A DNA stretch of 8,176 bases from NCBI GenBank assembly GCA_945869505.1, contig CAMBOZ010000051.1, positions 1-8,176 on the forward strand, read 5' to 3'. This DNA comes from Bifidobacterium breve (lineage in GTDB: Bacteria > Actinomycetota > Actinomycetes > Nanopelagicales > Nanopelagicaceae). How positions within the stretch are numbered: the stretch's first letter is position 1; each line of letters opens with the position of its first letter. The notes below the pieces were generated by a model. It had not been told where the DNA came from. It saw only the letters and a list, made by a program, of their open reading frames with translations, and did no database searches. The translations under genes and the position numbers were made by a program. Of the stretch, positions 1 through 6,327 are shown piece by piece.

Positions 1-1496
1 GTGCTCATTGATAGACCGCTTGGTAGAGATGGTGAGACTGAATAAGTAAGCGATGGAGTTCCGCCAGATGCCGTAACCGGAGTAAATGAAGTTGCCGCAA
101 GTGCTGCGGTTAGAGTCTCTGATGCGATTGCAAGAGTTGTTGTGAGGGCGGTTGAAATAGTCAAGGCAAAAGTTTTCGAGCTTGTTGCACCATTAGCATC
201 TGTAGCTGTCACTGTGTAATTTGTGGCAGCTGCAGATGATGCTGGAGTTCCGGTAATCGCACCGGATGCTGAATTAATCGACAGGCCTGATGGCAAAGAT
301 GGTGAGATCGAGAAAGTTATAGGAGATGTTCCGCCACTTGCCGTAACTGGGATAAATGACGTTGCCGCAACCGCAGCGGTTAGGGTCTCTGATGCACGAG
401 CAAGCGTTGTTGTAAGAGCTGCAGAGACGGTTAATGAGAATGTATTTGTTGCCGTTACGGAAGCAGAGTCTGTAACTGTAACGGTGTACGTGGTGGCAGA
501 ACTGGATGCCGTCGGTGTACCTGTGATTGCTCCTGTAGAACTACTCATTGATAACCCTGAAGGCAGACCTGGTAAAACGGCGTAACTAAGTGGTGAAGTT
601 CCACCTGATCCAGTCACTGGCGTGAATGAAGTTGCAGCGGTTCCATTAGTAAGAGTCGTTGATGCAATTGCTTGGGTCGCAGTAAGTGGACCATTTATGA
701 CGAGCGCAAATGTCTTTGAGCTAGTTGCGCTATTTGAATCTGTTGCCGTCACTGTGTAGTTAGTGGATGCCGCACCAGCAGTCGCGGTTCCGCTAATCGC
801 ACCGGTGGAAGTATCAATTGCAAGCCCCGACGGTAGCGCGGGCGAAATTGAGAATGTTCTTGCTGGCTCGCCCCCAGATGCGGTGACCGGTGTAAAGCTG
901 GCCGCAGCCGATGCGGTAATCGTCTCTACCGCTTTAACGAGAGTTGTGGAAAGCGCCGTTGCGATAGTTAGTGCAAATGTCTTAGCGCTAGTTGCAGATG
1001 TCGCATCAGTTGCGGTAATCGTGTAATTGGTAGCAGATGCAGATGATGCGGGAGTTCCAGTTATCGCTCCAGTTGATGTACTCATAGATAGACCACTTGG
1101 AAGCGATGGTGAAATTGCATAGGTAATCGGCGACGTGCCACCCGATGCAGGAACAGGCGTGAAACTATTTGCTGCAGCACCTGCGGTAAGAGTCTCAGCC
1201 GGGATTGCAAGTGTTGTTGAAATTACCGAAGCAACCGTGAGCGAGAAGGTATTCGAAGCCGTTTCGGAGGATGCATCCGTTACCGTGACTGTGTATGTGG
1301 TCGCAGAACTCGCCGCAGTTGGAGTACCAGTGATTGCACCAGTAGAACTATTCATTGCTAATCCGGATGGAAGTGAAGGTGAAACAGCAAATGAATATGG
1401 TGTGGTTCCGCGTGAAGCCGTGACTGGTACAAATGAAGAAGCCGTCGCAGATACTGCAACAGACTTTGATGCGATGCTTTGAGTAGCAGTTAACGG
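1..1496 (-). repeat. Tandem array of 267-270 nt Ig-like module repeats, five full and one partial
   Basis: Within the secreted-protein gene, module boundaries in coding order are 1496-1227, 1226-957, 956-690, 689-420, 419-150 and 149-1 (cut by the window edge). The phase is fixed by the conserved plus-strand landmark acNgtgta and its variants at 1288, 1018, 751, 481 and 211, giving spacings of 270, 267, 270 and 270 nt. The 267-nt module (third) has lost one codon near its start. Modules 1 and 4 both open with PLTATQ and share TTYTVTVTD; modules 2 and 5 share TNYT(I/V)TATD and KTFALTI. The array therefore appears to be a duplicated block of three modules, 807 nt long. Confidence 0.9.
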
Positions 1497-2582
1497 TCCA
1501 GTTTGCAGTGACCGTGGACCGGGAGAAATTCCAATGGAATTCACTGCCTTTAGATAAATAGTTACAACTGAGTTTGTGGCCGCGCCGGGCACAGTTAGCG
1601 GTGAGGATGCAGTACCAGCTGAGGTGTAATTTACATTATCGGTTGAATACAAATAATCTGTAATTGGATAACCACCGTCAGAGCCAGGATTAAATGAAAT
1701 GATTACATCAGATCCACTTCTTGTTACCCCAGTAATCGATGGTCTCGCTGGAAGGCCTGGTCTTGCGAATCCAACAGAATGCCCAATGGCGCCAGCCGGT
1801 GCGGAGTAATTCCGGCTATATTGACTAAATCCGTTTGCGTTATGAGATCTTAAATAAAGATAGTAAACAGAGGTGTAGTTGAGATCCGACAAAGGTATGA
1901 CGAGCGGCAACGTTGGCGAAGGTGTAGCAAAGTCCTGCCAGACAACAGCAGCCTCGGTCAGGGTATCGCTCAAAGAAATTGAATACTGGTAATAATCAAT
2001 TGCTGAACCACCGTTGGGAGGTTCAGCAAAGTCCATAATTAAATTGCCTGACTGATACCTAGCCACCAAATTATTGAGTCCGTAATCAGATACAGGAAAA
2101 GTTCCAAGGGTGGAAAGTTTCGACATAAATCCGGGCGGATATGGAAGTCCTGAAGTTGGAGTGACCGCAACTGTGGCGGACGCTGGGGAATCACCCTCAG
2201 CGTTAACTGCAATCAAATTAATGTTGTAAGTCGTTCCTGGCATCAAACCAAAAATGTATAAGGTATTCGTTACATTGATGAAGGCGGCATCGGTGTAATA
2301 AGTAGCAGAGTAATTACTGCCCCACACTTCATAAGTAGATGACCCTTGGCCAGGAGAAAAAGTTGTGTAGGAAGTTCCGGAATCGATTGAAAATTTGTAG
2401 TTTGTAATGTTCGCATTTGGACTTGGGGCTTTAAAGGTGATTTTTGCATAACCATTTCCTGCGATTCCGACGACACTTCTCGGTGCGGTGGGCACGGCCG
2501 CGTGAGCTGGTTCAGGAATTAGCGCAATAAAAATTGCACCTATAAGTGTGAATACAACGCGGGTGCGATACAGGTGATTCAC
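1..2582 (-). CDS. Secreted FN3 / Ig-like repeat surface protein (C-terminus beyond window)
   Basis: The frame is open for 860 codons from a GTG at 2582 to the left edge, so the protein is larger still. An in-frame TGA lies two codons upstream of the GTG, which makes this the first possible start; a CTG three codons later is a less likely alternative. Residues 1-28 form a signal peptide: Arg6 and Arg8, a hydrophobic stretch at about 9-22, then a Pro-rich segment ending in AHA, with likely cleavage between Ala28 and Ala29. Residues ~31-143, ~145-275 and ~278-362 read as three fibronectin-III-like modules; the second is the most diverged. From residue 363 on, ~90-residue modules of the putative-Ig (He_PIG) type follow, with the recurrent core LPSGL..S(T/S)GAITGTP...TYTVT.TD. 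I saw no cysteine in the visible part, and it is rich in Ser, Thr and Ala. Such proteins are exported and often act in cell-surface adhesion or glycan contact. The exact role is unknown, and any anchoring signal would be in the missing C-terminus. Confidence 0.9.
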   Translation of the reverse strand, partial: MNHLYRTRVVFTLIGAIFIALIPEPAHAAVPTAPRSVVGIAGNGYAKITFKAPSPNANITNYKFSIDSGTSYTTFSPGQGSSTYEVWGSNYSATYYTDAAFINVTNTLYIFGLMPGTTYNINLIAVNAEGDSPASATVAVTPTSGLPYPPGFMSKLSTLGTFPVSDYGLNNLVARYQSGNLIMDFAEPPNGGSAIDYYQYSISLSDTLTEAAVVWQDFATPSPTLPLVIPLSDLNYTSVYYLYLRSHNANGFSQYSRNYSAPAGAIGHSVGFARPGLPARPSITGVTRSGSDVIISFNPGSDGGYPITDYLYSTDNVNYTSAGTASSPLTVPGAATNSVVTIYLKAVNSIGISPGPRSLQTGPLTATQSIASKSVAVSATASSFVPVTASRGTTPYSFAVSPSLPSGLAMNSSTGAITGTPTAASSATTYTVTVTDASSETASNTFSLTVASVISTTLAIPAETLTAGAAANSFTPVPASGGTSPITYAISPSLPSGLSMSTSTGAITGTPASSASATNYTITATDATSATSAKTFALTIATALSTTLVKAVETITASAAASFTPVTASGGEPARTFSISPALPSGLAIDTSTGAISGTATAGAASTNYTVTATDSNSATSSKTFALVINGPLTATQAIASTTLTNGTAATSFTPVTGSGGTSPLSYAVLPGLPSGLSMSSSTGAITGTPTASSSATTYTVTVTDSASVTATNTFSLTVSAALTTTLARASETLTAAVAATSFIPVTASGGTSPITFSISPSLPSGLSINSASGAITGTPASSAAATNYTVTATDANGATSSKTFALTISTALTTTLAIASETLTAALAATSFTPVTASGGTPSLTYSVSPSLPSGLSMS

Positions 2583-2645
2583 CCTTCAAAGTGTGGGTGA
2601 TAAGCGTCAGTAAGGCACCCTGGTAAAGGGTGATATTCAGGGTGA
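2579..2645. promoter_or_regulatory. Iterated GGGTGA motifs upstream of the secreted-protein gene
   Basis: On the plus strand GGGTGA occurs at 2595-2600, 2628-2633 and 2640-2645, and its inverse TCACCC at 2579-2584 overlaps the GTG start codon. A further CACCCT at 2616-2621 pairs perfectly with AGGGTG at 2627-2632 across a 5-nt loop. The spacing between direct copies is 33 and 12 nt. This may be a cluster of regulator binding sites or a leader hairpin in the mRNA of the secreted-protein gene. No convincing -35/-10 pair was found; the best is TTGAAA (2686-2681) with TAGAAA (2665-2660) at a short 15-nt spacing. Part of the motif (AAGGGTGA on the minus strand) also resembles a Shine-Dalgarno sequence, but it abuts the GTG. 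Confidence 0.4.
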
Positions 2646-2699
2646 AATTGAAACCGAAATTTCTAACACTCCAATTAAGTTTTCAATCTCTGGATTCAA

Positions 2700-3023
2700 T
2701 TAATGGAAAGGTCGTAACTCGACTTTTCGATTACACGCTTTGGATGCGGCAAACGCTAACGTTCTAGCAGTTTGCGCATCAATGACTTCAATTATCCAAA
2801 GACCACTGACGTTTTCTGGAGAATCAAAGAGTGGTTTGCCGGTACTCAAATTTGCGCCGGCTCGGTTATCAATAACGGTGGCGCTTTCAGGAGCGTGTAG
2901 CCCCCAAGCGAAAATAAATTGACCTGCGGAACGAAGTTGATCGTTGAATTTATCAATCTCAAACATCTCATCGGTGGTGCCAGGATTTTCCAAGGTATCA
3001 ATGACCGAAATTAGGAACTTCAT
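2700..3023 (-). CDS. YciI-type (YCII-related domain) small protein
   Basis: This 107-residue protein is about the usual length for the YCII-related family, whose members are small dimeric ferredoxin-like-fold proteins of mostly unknown activity. It has the expected order of elements: a first strand MKFLISVID (residues 1-9), a helix ending at the LRSAGQF turn (30-36), the strand WGLHAPESATV (40-50) and a last block of SGLWIIEV (73-80) leading to a VELRP end (about residues 101-105). The DGPF motif that names part of this family is not intact; the equivalent stretch reads PLFDSPE (64-70), so any chemistry tied to that motif may differ. The ATG at 3023 sits 6 nt downstream of a TATAAT box with no Shine-Dalgarno, which suggests a leaderless mRNA. 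The secreted-protein gene lies 117 nt downstream on the same strand, probably with its own control. Family assignment is by eye and fairly sure; function is not known. Confidence 0.75.
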   Translation of the reverse strand: MKFLISVIDTLENPGTTDEMFEIDKFNDQLRSAGQFIFAWGLHAPESATVIDNRAGANLSTGKPLFDSPENVSGLWIIEVIDAQTARTLAFAASKACNRKVELRPFH

Positions 3024-3029
3024 AGGCTA

Positions 3030-3035
3030 ATTATA
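3030..3035 (-). promoter_or_regulatory. -10 box of a leaderless promoter for the YciI-type gene
   Basis: On the minus strand a perfect TATAAT is followed by 6 nt (tagcct) and then the ATG at 3023. A -10 box in this position would start transcription at or next to the A of ATG, the standard geometry for leaderless mRNAs, which are common in Actinobacteria. There is no purine-rich ribosome binding site in the gap, and no good -35 element 16-18 nt upstream. Confidence 0.65.
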
Positions 3036-3073
3036 ACCAAATCAAATGGATTTAAATGATTCCTTTGTAGGGC

Positions 3074-3103
3074 TTGAAAAGGTAGATTACGAACTCGTAA
3101 TAA
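3074..3103 (+). promoter_or_regulatory. Possible promoter of the GH13 gene
   Basis: TTGAAA at 3074-3079 resembles a -35 box, and TAATAA at 3098-3103 (18-nt spacing) or GTAATA at 3097-3102 (17-nt) could be a weak -10 box. Transcription would begin near 3110 and leave a leader of about 33 nt that contains the ribosome binding site. The -10 match is poor, so this is tentative; its best support is the palindrome that overlaps it. Confidence 0.3.
3086..3101. promoter_or_regulatory. Palindromic operator candidate in front of the GH13 gene
   Basis: ATTACGAACTCGTAAT has two perfect 7-bp inverted arms (ATTACGA / TCGTAAT) around a 2-nt centre. It lies 41 nt upstream of the GH13 start and covers the spacer and -10 side of the candidate promoter, the place where a bound dimeric repressor would block RNA polymerase. 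Sugar-utilisation genes in Actinobacteria are often controlled by LacI- or GntR-type dimers at such sites. No regulator gene is visible in the window, so the protein that binds is unknown. With so few unpaired bases in the centre it is not a likely RNA hairpin. Confidence 0.55.
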
Positions 3104-3130
3104 AGAAAGTTGAAACTTTTCAGCGAGCTC

Positions 3131-3135
3131 GGGAG
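3131..3135 (+). promoter_or_regulatory. Ribosome binding site deciding the GH13 start
   Basis: GGGAG lies 7 nt upstream of the ATG at 3143, a normal spacing. The alternative upstream in-frame start (TTG at 3110) would add 11 residues, has no comparable site in front of it and lies at the predicted transcription start. Confidence 0.6.
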
Positions 3136-3142
3136 ATTCTTA

Positions 3143-4966
3143 ATGACTACAAAGCCAGGATTCGCACAAGCTCCCCACCACGATGGCAGCGATCTATATG
3201 TAAGCAATAGCGCCCCAAAAATTGGTGACAAGGTAACGCTAAAAGTTAGAGTTCCGAAGGGTTACACCTTTGATGAAGCCTATATTCGTCTTTACGAAGA
3301 TGCCGAACCTCGAACACACAAACTGGAAGAGAAGAGTTCTTCGAAGACAGAACGTTGGTTTGAAGTCAGAATCCAGATCATCAATATCCATACTATCTAT
3401 CGCTTTGTATTTGTCGGAGAGAACAAGTACGAATGGTTAAATGCCAAAGGGCTATTCGATCACGATGTTCACAGCAATAACGACTTCCAAATTGTGGCAA
3501 TTCCCGAGAATCCGAAGTGGATTAATAAATCCGTTTTCTATCAAATCTTTCCAGATCGCTTTGCGCGGTCCGGCAAAATCAATATAAATCCAGATTGGGC
3601 CTATCCCCGCGATTGGAATGAATTGCCCCGTGGGCGAAGCAAGTACACCGGCCAAGAACTTTACGGTGGCGACCTTTACGGCATCGAAGATAAATTAGAT
3701 TATCTAACTGACTTAGGCGTAAATGGTATTTATCTAACCCCCATATTCCCATCACGTTCTAACCACAGATATGACGCAACTACCTTTGACGAAGTTGACC
3801 CGATTCTTGGCGGAGACAAGGCCTTTAAATCGCTAATTCAAAGCGCAAAAAAGAAGAAGATTCGCATCTTAGGAGATTTAACTTCAAATCATTGCGGCGT
3901 CGGCCACGAGTGGATTATTACAGCGAAGAAGAACAAATCTTCCAGAGAGCGTTCTTTTTTCTATTGGGATAAATCAATTAAATGGGGATACGTTGGCTGG
4001 TTCGGTTTGGAATCACTTCCAAAATTTAACTATTCTTCCAAAGCGCTCCGTAAAGCAGTGTATGAAGGAAAGAATTCGATTGTAAAAAAGTGGATATCTC
4101 CAAAATTCGGTATGGCGGGCTGGCGCATCGACGTTGGCAATATGACTGGTGTGCAAGGCGCGGAAAACCATCACGTCGAAGTTATGCAAGGCATACGCAA
4201 AGCTATGGCAGATGTTGATCCGGATTCTTGGTTGGTCGCAGAAAATGGCGACTTTGTAGCATCAGATTTAAACGGGCTCGGCTGGCAAGGCGCGATGAAT
4301 TACCAAGGTTTTATGCGCCCATTCTGGAACTGGATGAATCGAAATCCAGAAATCACCGGTGGTTTTCAAGGCCTTCCATTTGCGATGCCAAAGATCGATG
4401 GCGAACAATTCTTTGCATCAATGCAAGAGTTCAATGCATCTATTCCCTGGCGTTCCCTAACTGCAAGCATGCTAATTCTTGATTCGCATGACACTGCTCG
4501 TTTTCGCACTGTAGTACTCGGTGACAGAAACGCTCACCTAGCAGCAATGACAATGCTTCTTACTTATCCAGGTGTGCCTTCTATTTTCGCGGGCGATGAA
4601 ATAGGACTTGAAGGTTCTTGGGGTGAAGATTCACGCAGGACAATTAATTGGGACGATAGAAGTGCTTGGGATGTAGATTTTTACACTTCAGTTAAAACGC
4701 TAATCAAATTGCGTAAGGAGAGCCCCGCGCTTATCAATGGTGGACTTCGCTGGGTCGCTGTCGAAAAGGAATACCTGGCCTACCTTAGAGAATCTAAGGA
4801 CCAATCGTTATTAATCTTTATCGGGCGATCTGCAGTCAAGGCTGAGATAGATTTATCAAAATACGGTTATTCAGTTGCAGAAACGCTTTATGGTGAAACT
4901 GCAAACGGAGACAAGATCACAATTGATTCCACGAGCGCAACCGAAGGAATTTGGCTTCTCAAATAA
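3143..4966 (+). CDS. GH13 alpha-glucosidase / neopullulanase-like enzyme, cytoplasmic
   Basis: The 607-residue protein has the size and order of the maltodextrin glucosidase/neopullulanase group of GH13. Residues ~15-115 form a beta-rich N-terminal domain; the TIM-barrel starts at VFYQIFPDRFA (131-141); a beta C-terminal domain takes up about the last 85 residues. Conserved regions: DLTSNH (245-250, region I), GWRID with Arg328 and nucleophile Asp330 (region II), AEN with Glu367 as acid/base (region III), DSHD with His449 and stabiliser Asp450 (region IV), and LPKFN (292-296), equivalent to the MPKLN of region V in neopullulanase-like enzymes. All three catalytic acids are present. There is no signal peptide, so it should act inside the cell on imported maltodextrins or similar alpha-glucans, releasing glucose or maltose. 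It stands alone between divergent and convergent neighbours, with no transporter gene next to it. Exact substrate cannot be told from sequence: alpha-glucosidase, cyclomaltodextrinase and neopullulanase are all possible. Confidence 0.9.
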   Translation: MTTKPGFAQAPHHDGSDLYVSNSAPKIGDKVTLKVRVPKGYTFDEAYIRLYEDAEPRTHKLEEKSSSKTERWFEVRIQIINIHTIYRFVFVGENKYEWLNAKGLFDHDVHSNNDFQIVAIPENPKWINKSVFYQIFPDRFARSGKININPDWAYPRDWNELPRGRSKYTGQELYGGDLYGIEDKLDYLTDLGVNGIYLTPIFPSRSNHRYDATTFDEVDPILGGDKAFKSLIQSAKKKKIRILGDLTSNHCGVGHEWIITAKKNKSSRERSFFYWDKSIKWGYVGWFGLESLPKFNYSSKALRKAVYEGKNSIVKKWISPKFGMAGWRIDVGNMTGVQGAENHHVEVMQGIRKAMADVDPDSWLVAENGDFVASDLNGLGWQGAMNYQGFMRPFWNWMNRNPEITGGFQGLPFAMPKIDGEQFFASMQEFNASIPWRSLTASMLILDSHDTARFRTVVLGDRNAHLAAMTMLLTYPGVPSIFAGDEIGLEGSWGEDSRRTINWDDRSAWDVDFYTSVKTLIKLRKESPALINGGLRWVAVEKEYLAYLRESKDQSLLIFIGRSAVKAEIDLSKYGYSVAETLYGETANGDKITIDSTSATEGIWLLK

Positions 4967-4978
4967 GGAAGCTTTTTT
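4954..4978 (+). terminator. Rho-independent terminator of the GH13 gene
   Basis: GCTTCT (4954-4959) pairs with GGAAGC (4967-4972), five Watson-Crick pairs and one G-T pair, around a 7-nt loop, followed directly by six T (4973-4978). The loop contains the TAA stop codon of the GH13 gene, so the left arm is coding sequence. The structure lies just before the end of the convergent SDR gene at 4985. In the other direction no T-run follows, so it is not clearly bidirectional. Confidence 0.65.
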
Positions 4979-4984
4979 AGGTTA

Positions 4985-5752
4985 CTAGCGAGCGGTCCAA
5001 CCGTTATCTATTCCGAAGGATGATCCGGTAATTGAATCTGAATATGGGCCGCATAAATAAAGTGCGAGTTGAGAGATCTCTTCTGGTTCGATTAGCCGCT
5101 TTATCGCTGCCGGTTGCAGCATAACTTCCTGAACTACTTCGGCTTCAGATAATTTATTTATTTCTGATAGCGATTTAATCTGTTTTTCAACCAGAGCGGT
5201 GCGCGCATATGAAGCGGCGATGGTATTGGCAGTAACTCCGTGTGGGCCACCTTCTAGTGCCGTGACTTTTGTTAAACCTTCGAGACCATGTTTTGCAGTT
5301 ATATACACAGACTTGTTTGGAGATGCTACGTGGCCATGGATACTTGATATTCCAATTATTCTCCCCCATTTTTTTGAGTACATATGGGGAAGAACCTTTT
5401 GGGTTAGAAAGAAGGGTGTGCGCAGCATTAGTGAAAACATCATGTCGGCCTGAGCAATCGGAAATTCTTCAATTGGGGCAACGTGCTGAACGCCAGCGTT
5501 GTTAATTAAAATATCTATCTCTAAAGGGTTTGGGAAATGTTCATCTGGCTTACTTAGGTCTACGACCATTGTCTTGACTTTAAATTGCGATTCGAGTTCT
5601 GAAAGAGATTGAGCATTTGAATCAACTGCCAGAACTTCAGCGCCTGCTTCTAAGAATGCGATGGCACAAGATCGGCCAATCCCACTTCCGGCTCCAGTAA
5701 TAAGCGCCTTTTTGCCCGCAAGGAATTTTGAATCAACGCCGACCATAAACAC
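4985..5752 (-). CDS. Short-chain dehydrogenase, 3-hydroxybutyrate dehydrogenase-like
   Basis: This is a 255-residue classical SDR, normal in length. The NAD(P)-binding Gly motif is at TGAGSGIG (19-26), Asp44 at the end of the second strand favours NAD, NNAG is at 84-87, and the catalytic Ser137, Tyr150 and Lys154 are present. The stretch SSIHGHVASPNKSVYITAKHG (from 136) and the ends LVEKQI and GWTAR are typical of D-3-hydroxybutyrate dehydrogenases, as are the substrate-side residues Gln89, His139, Lys147 and Gln191. The expected reaction is (R)-3-hydroxybutyrate + NAD+ to acetoacetate + NADH in the cytoplasm. Oddities: the helix-4 Asn of the catalytic tetrad appears to be Met109, and the usual Pro-Gly after NxI is Ala180-Ser181. 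The start is the GTG at 5752, because AAAAGG lies 6 nt upstream; an in-frame ATG two codons later would be 12 nt away. It follows the DinB gene by 41 nt, probably in one operon. Another hydroxyacid or sugar substrate remains possible. Confidence 0.85.
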   Translation of the reverse strand: MFMVGVDSKFLAGKKALITGAGSGIGRSCAIAFLEAGAEVLAVDSNAQSLSELESQFKVKTMVVDLSKPDEHFPNPLEIDILINNAGVQHVAPIEEFPIAQADMMFSLMLRTPFFLTQKVLPHMYSKKWGRIIGISSIHGHVASPNKSVYITAKHGLEGLTKVTALEGGPHGVTANTIAASYARTALVEKQIKSLSEINKLSEAEVVQEVMLQPAAIKRLIEPEEISQLALYLCGPYSDSITGSSFGIDNGWTAR

Positions 5753-5793
5753 ACTCTACCTTTTAGTGGCTTAACCCTCAATGGAGAATGTAG

Positions 5794-6309
5794 TTATATC
5801 TCCTTGGACTGTGTATCAATCTCGAATGACCAGAGGTCTAAATCATCAAGGTTTACGGGATTAAAACCTTTCGCTTCCAGTGCAGAGGCTAGCTGTGCGC
5901 GATGTTCAGTCGCGTGATGAATCGCCTGTGAAAGTATGGTTGATCGCCACCTTTTCACTAATTTATCTTCATAATTTTTATACTCAAGCTGAATATCCTC
6001 TAATTTCACACAATCCAGGAGTGCTTTATCAACAATCGCTGCTTGTTCCTTAAGCCGAGCGAGATCGGAAATTTCTTTGACATCATCTATGCACGGATCT
6101 CCTGGTTGAGTAAGTGCGGGCAATCCACTGATTCGAAAAGCGTAATGATCGGCCGAATCAACAATGTGATAGATAATTTCTGCGGCGTGCCACTCGGGAT
6201 TTGTGGCAAAAGCTTTCAGTGATTCTTCTGGAAGTGTCTGCAGGTGATCGATTGTCTTCTGATTCGCCCAAGCCATATGAGCCAGGAGACGATCTAGTGC
6301 AATAGTCAT
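5794..6309 (-). CDS. DinB-family four-helix protein, possible metal-dependent enzyme
   Basis: The 171-residue protein has the usual length of the DinB/YfiT-like superfamily, four-helix-bundle proteins that hold a metal with three histidines. The candidate triad is His48 (in YHIVDSADHY), His132 and His136 (in HHATEHRAQ, the HxxxH on the last main helix). The N-terminus LLAHMAWANQKTIDHLQTLP (9-27) also fits the start of this family. Members include thiol-dependent transferases for bacillithiol or mycothiol and many proteins without known activity; in an actinobacterium a mycothiol-linked role is conceivable but not shown here. The ATG at 6309 has no clear Shine-Dalgarno in front, only a weak A-rich -10-like stretch, so a leaderless start is possible. 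It is the first gene of a likely two-gene unit with the SDR gene and is divergent from the MFS gene. Confidence 0.8.
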   Translation of the reverse strand: MTIALDRLLAHMAWANQKTIDHLQTLPEESLKAFATNPEWHAAEIIYHIVDSADHYAFRISGLPALTQPGDPCIDDVKEISDLARLKEQAAIVDKALLDCVKLEDIQLEYKNYEDKLVKRWRSTILSQAIHHATEHRAQLASALEAKGFNPVNLDDLDLWSFEIDTQSKEI

Positions 6310-6327
6310 TGGAGATTCTTATCAACT

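Noticed and set aside
223..1482. Plus-strand open frames at 223-585, 763-1026 and 1135-1482 that look like Val/Ala-rich repeat proteins.
   Set aside because: They are the complement of the minus-strand Ig-like repeats, recur with the same 270-nt period, have no ribosome binding sites and are broken between repeats, whereas the minus frame is continuous and has recognisable domains.
1..1496. Regular repeats considered as a CRISPR array or other non-coding repeat.
   Set aside because: The period is 267-270 nt, the units are diverged at the DNA level but conserved as protein, and there are no short identical repeats with unique spacers.
2270..2476. Short minus-strand frame with an ATG inside the secreted-protein gene.
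   Set aside because: It is in another frame from the 860-codon gene and its sequence resembles no family; it overlaps the first FN3-like module.
2740..2922. Plus-strand frame opposite the YciI-type gene.
   Set aside because: It is antisense to a recognisable family protein and has no ribosome binding site or known motif.
4228..4482. Plus-strand frame inside the GH13 gene.
   Set aside because: It is a different frame inside a gene whose conserved regions III and IV span the same bases.
5199..5505. Two overlapping plus-strand frames opposite the SDR gene.
   Set aside because: They are shadows of the SDR coding strand, where the catalytic motifs are clear; the frames match no family.
5783..5803. 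Inverted repeat GGAGA / TCTCC between the DinB and SDR genes, considered as a terminator.
   Set aside because: The stem is only 5 bp with an 11-nt loop and no T-run follows on the minus strand; one arm lies within the end of the DinB gene.
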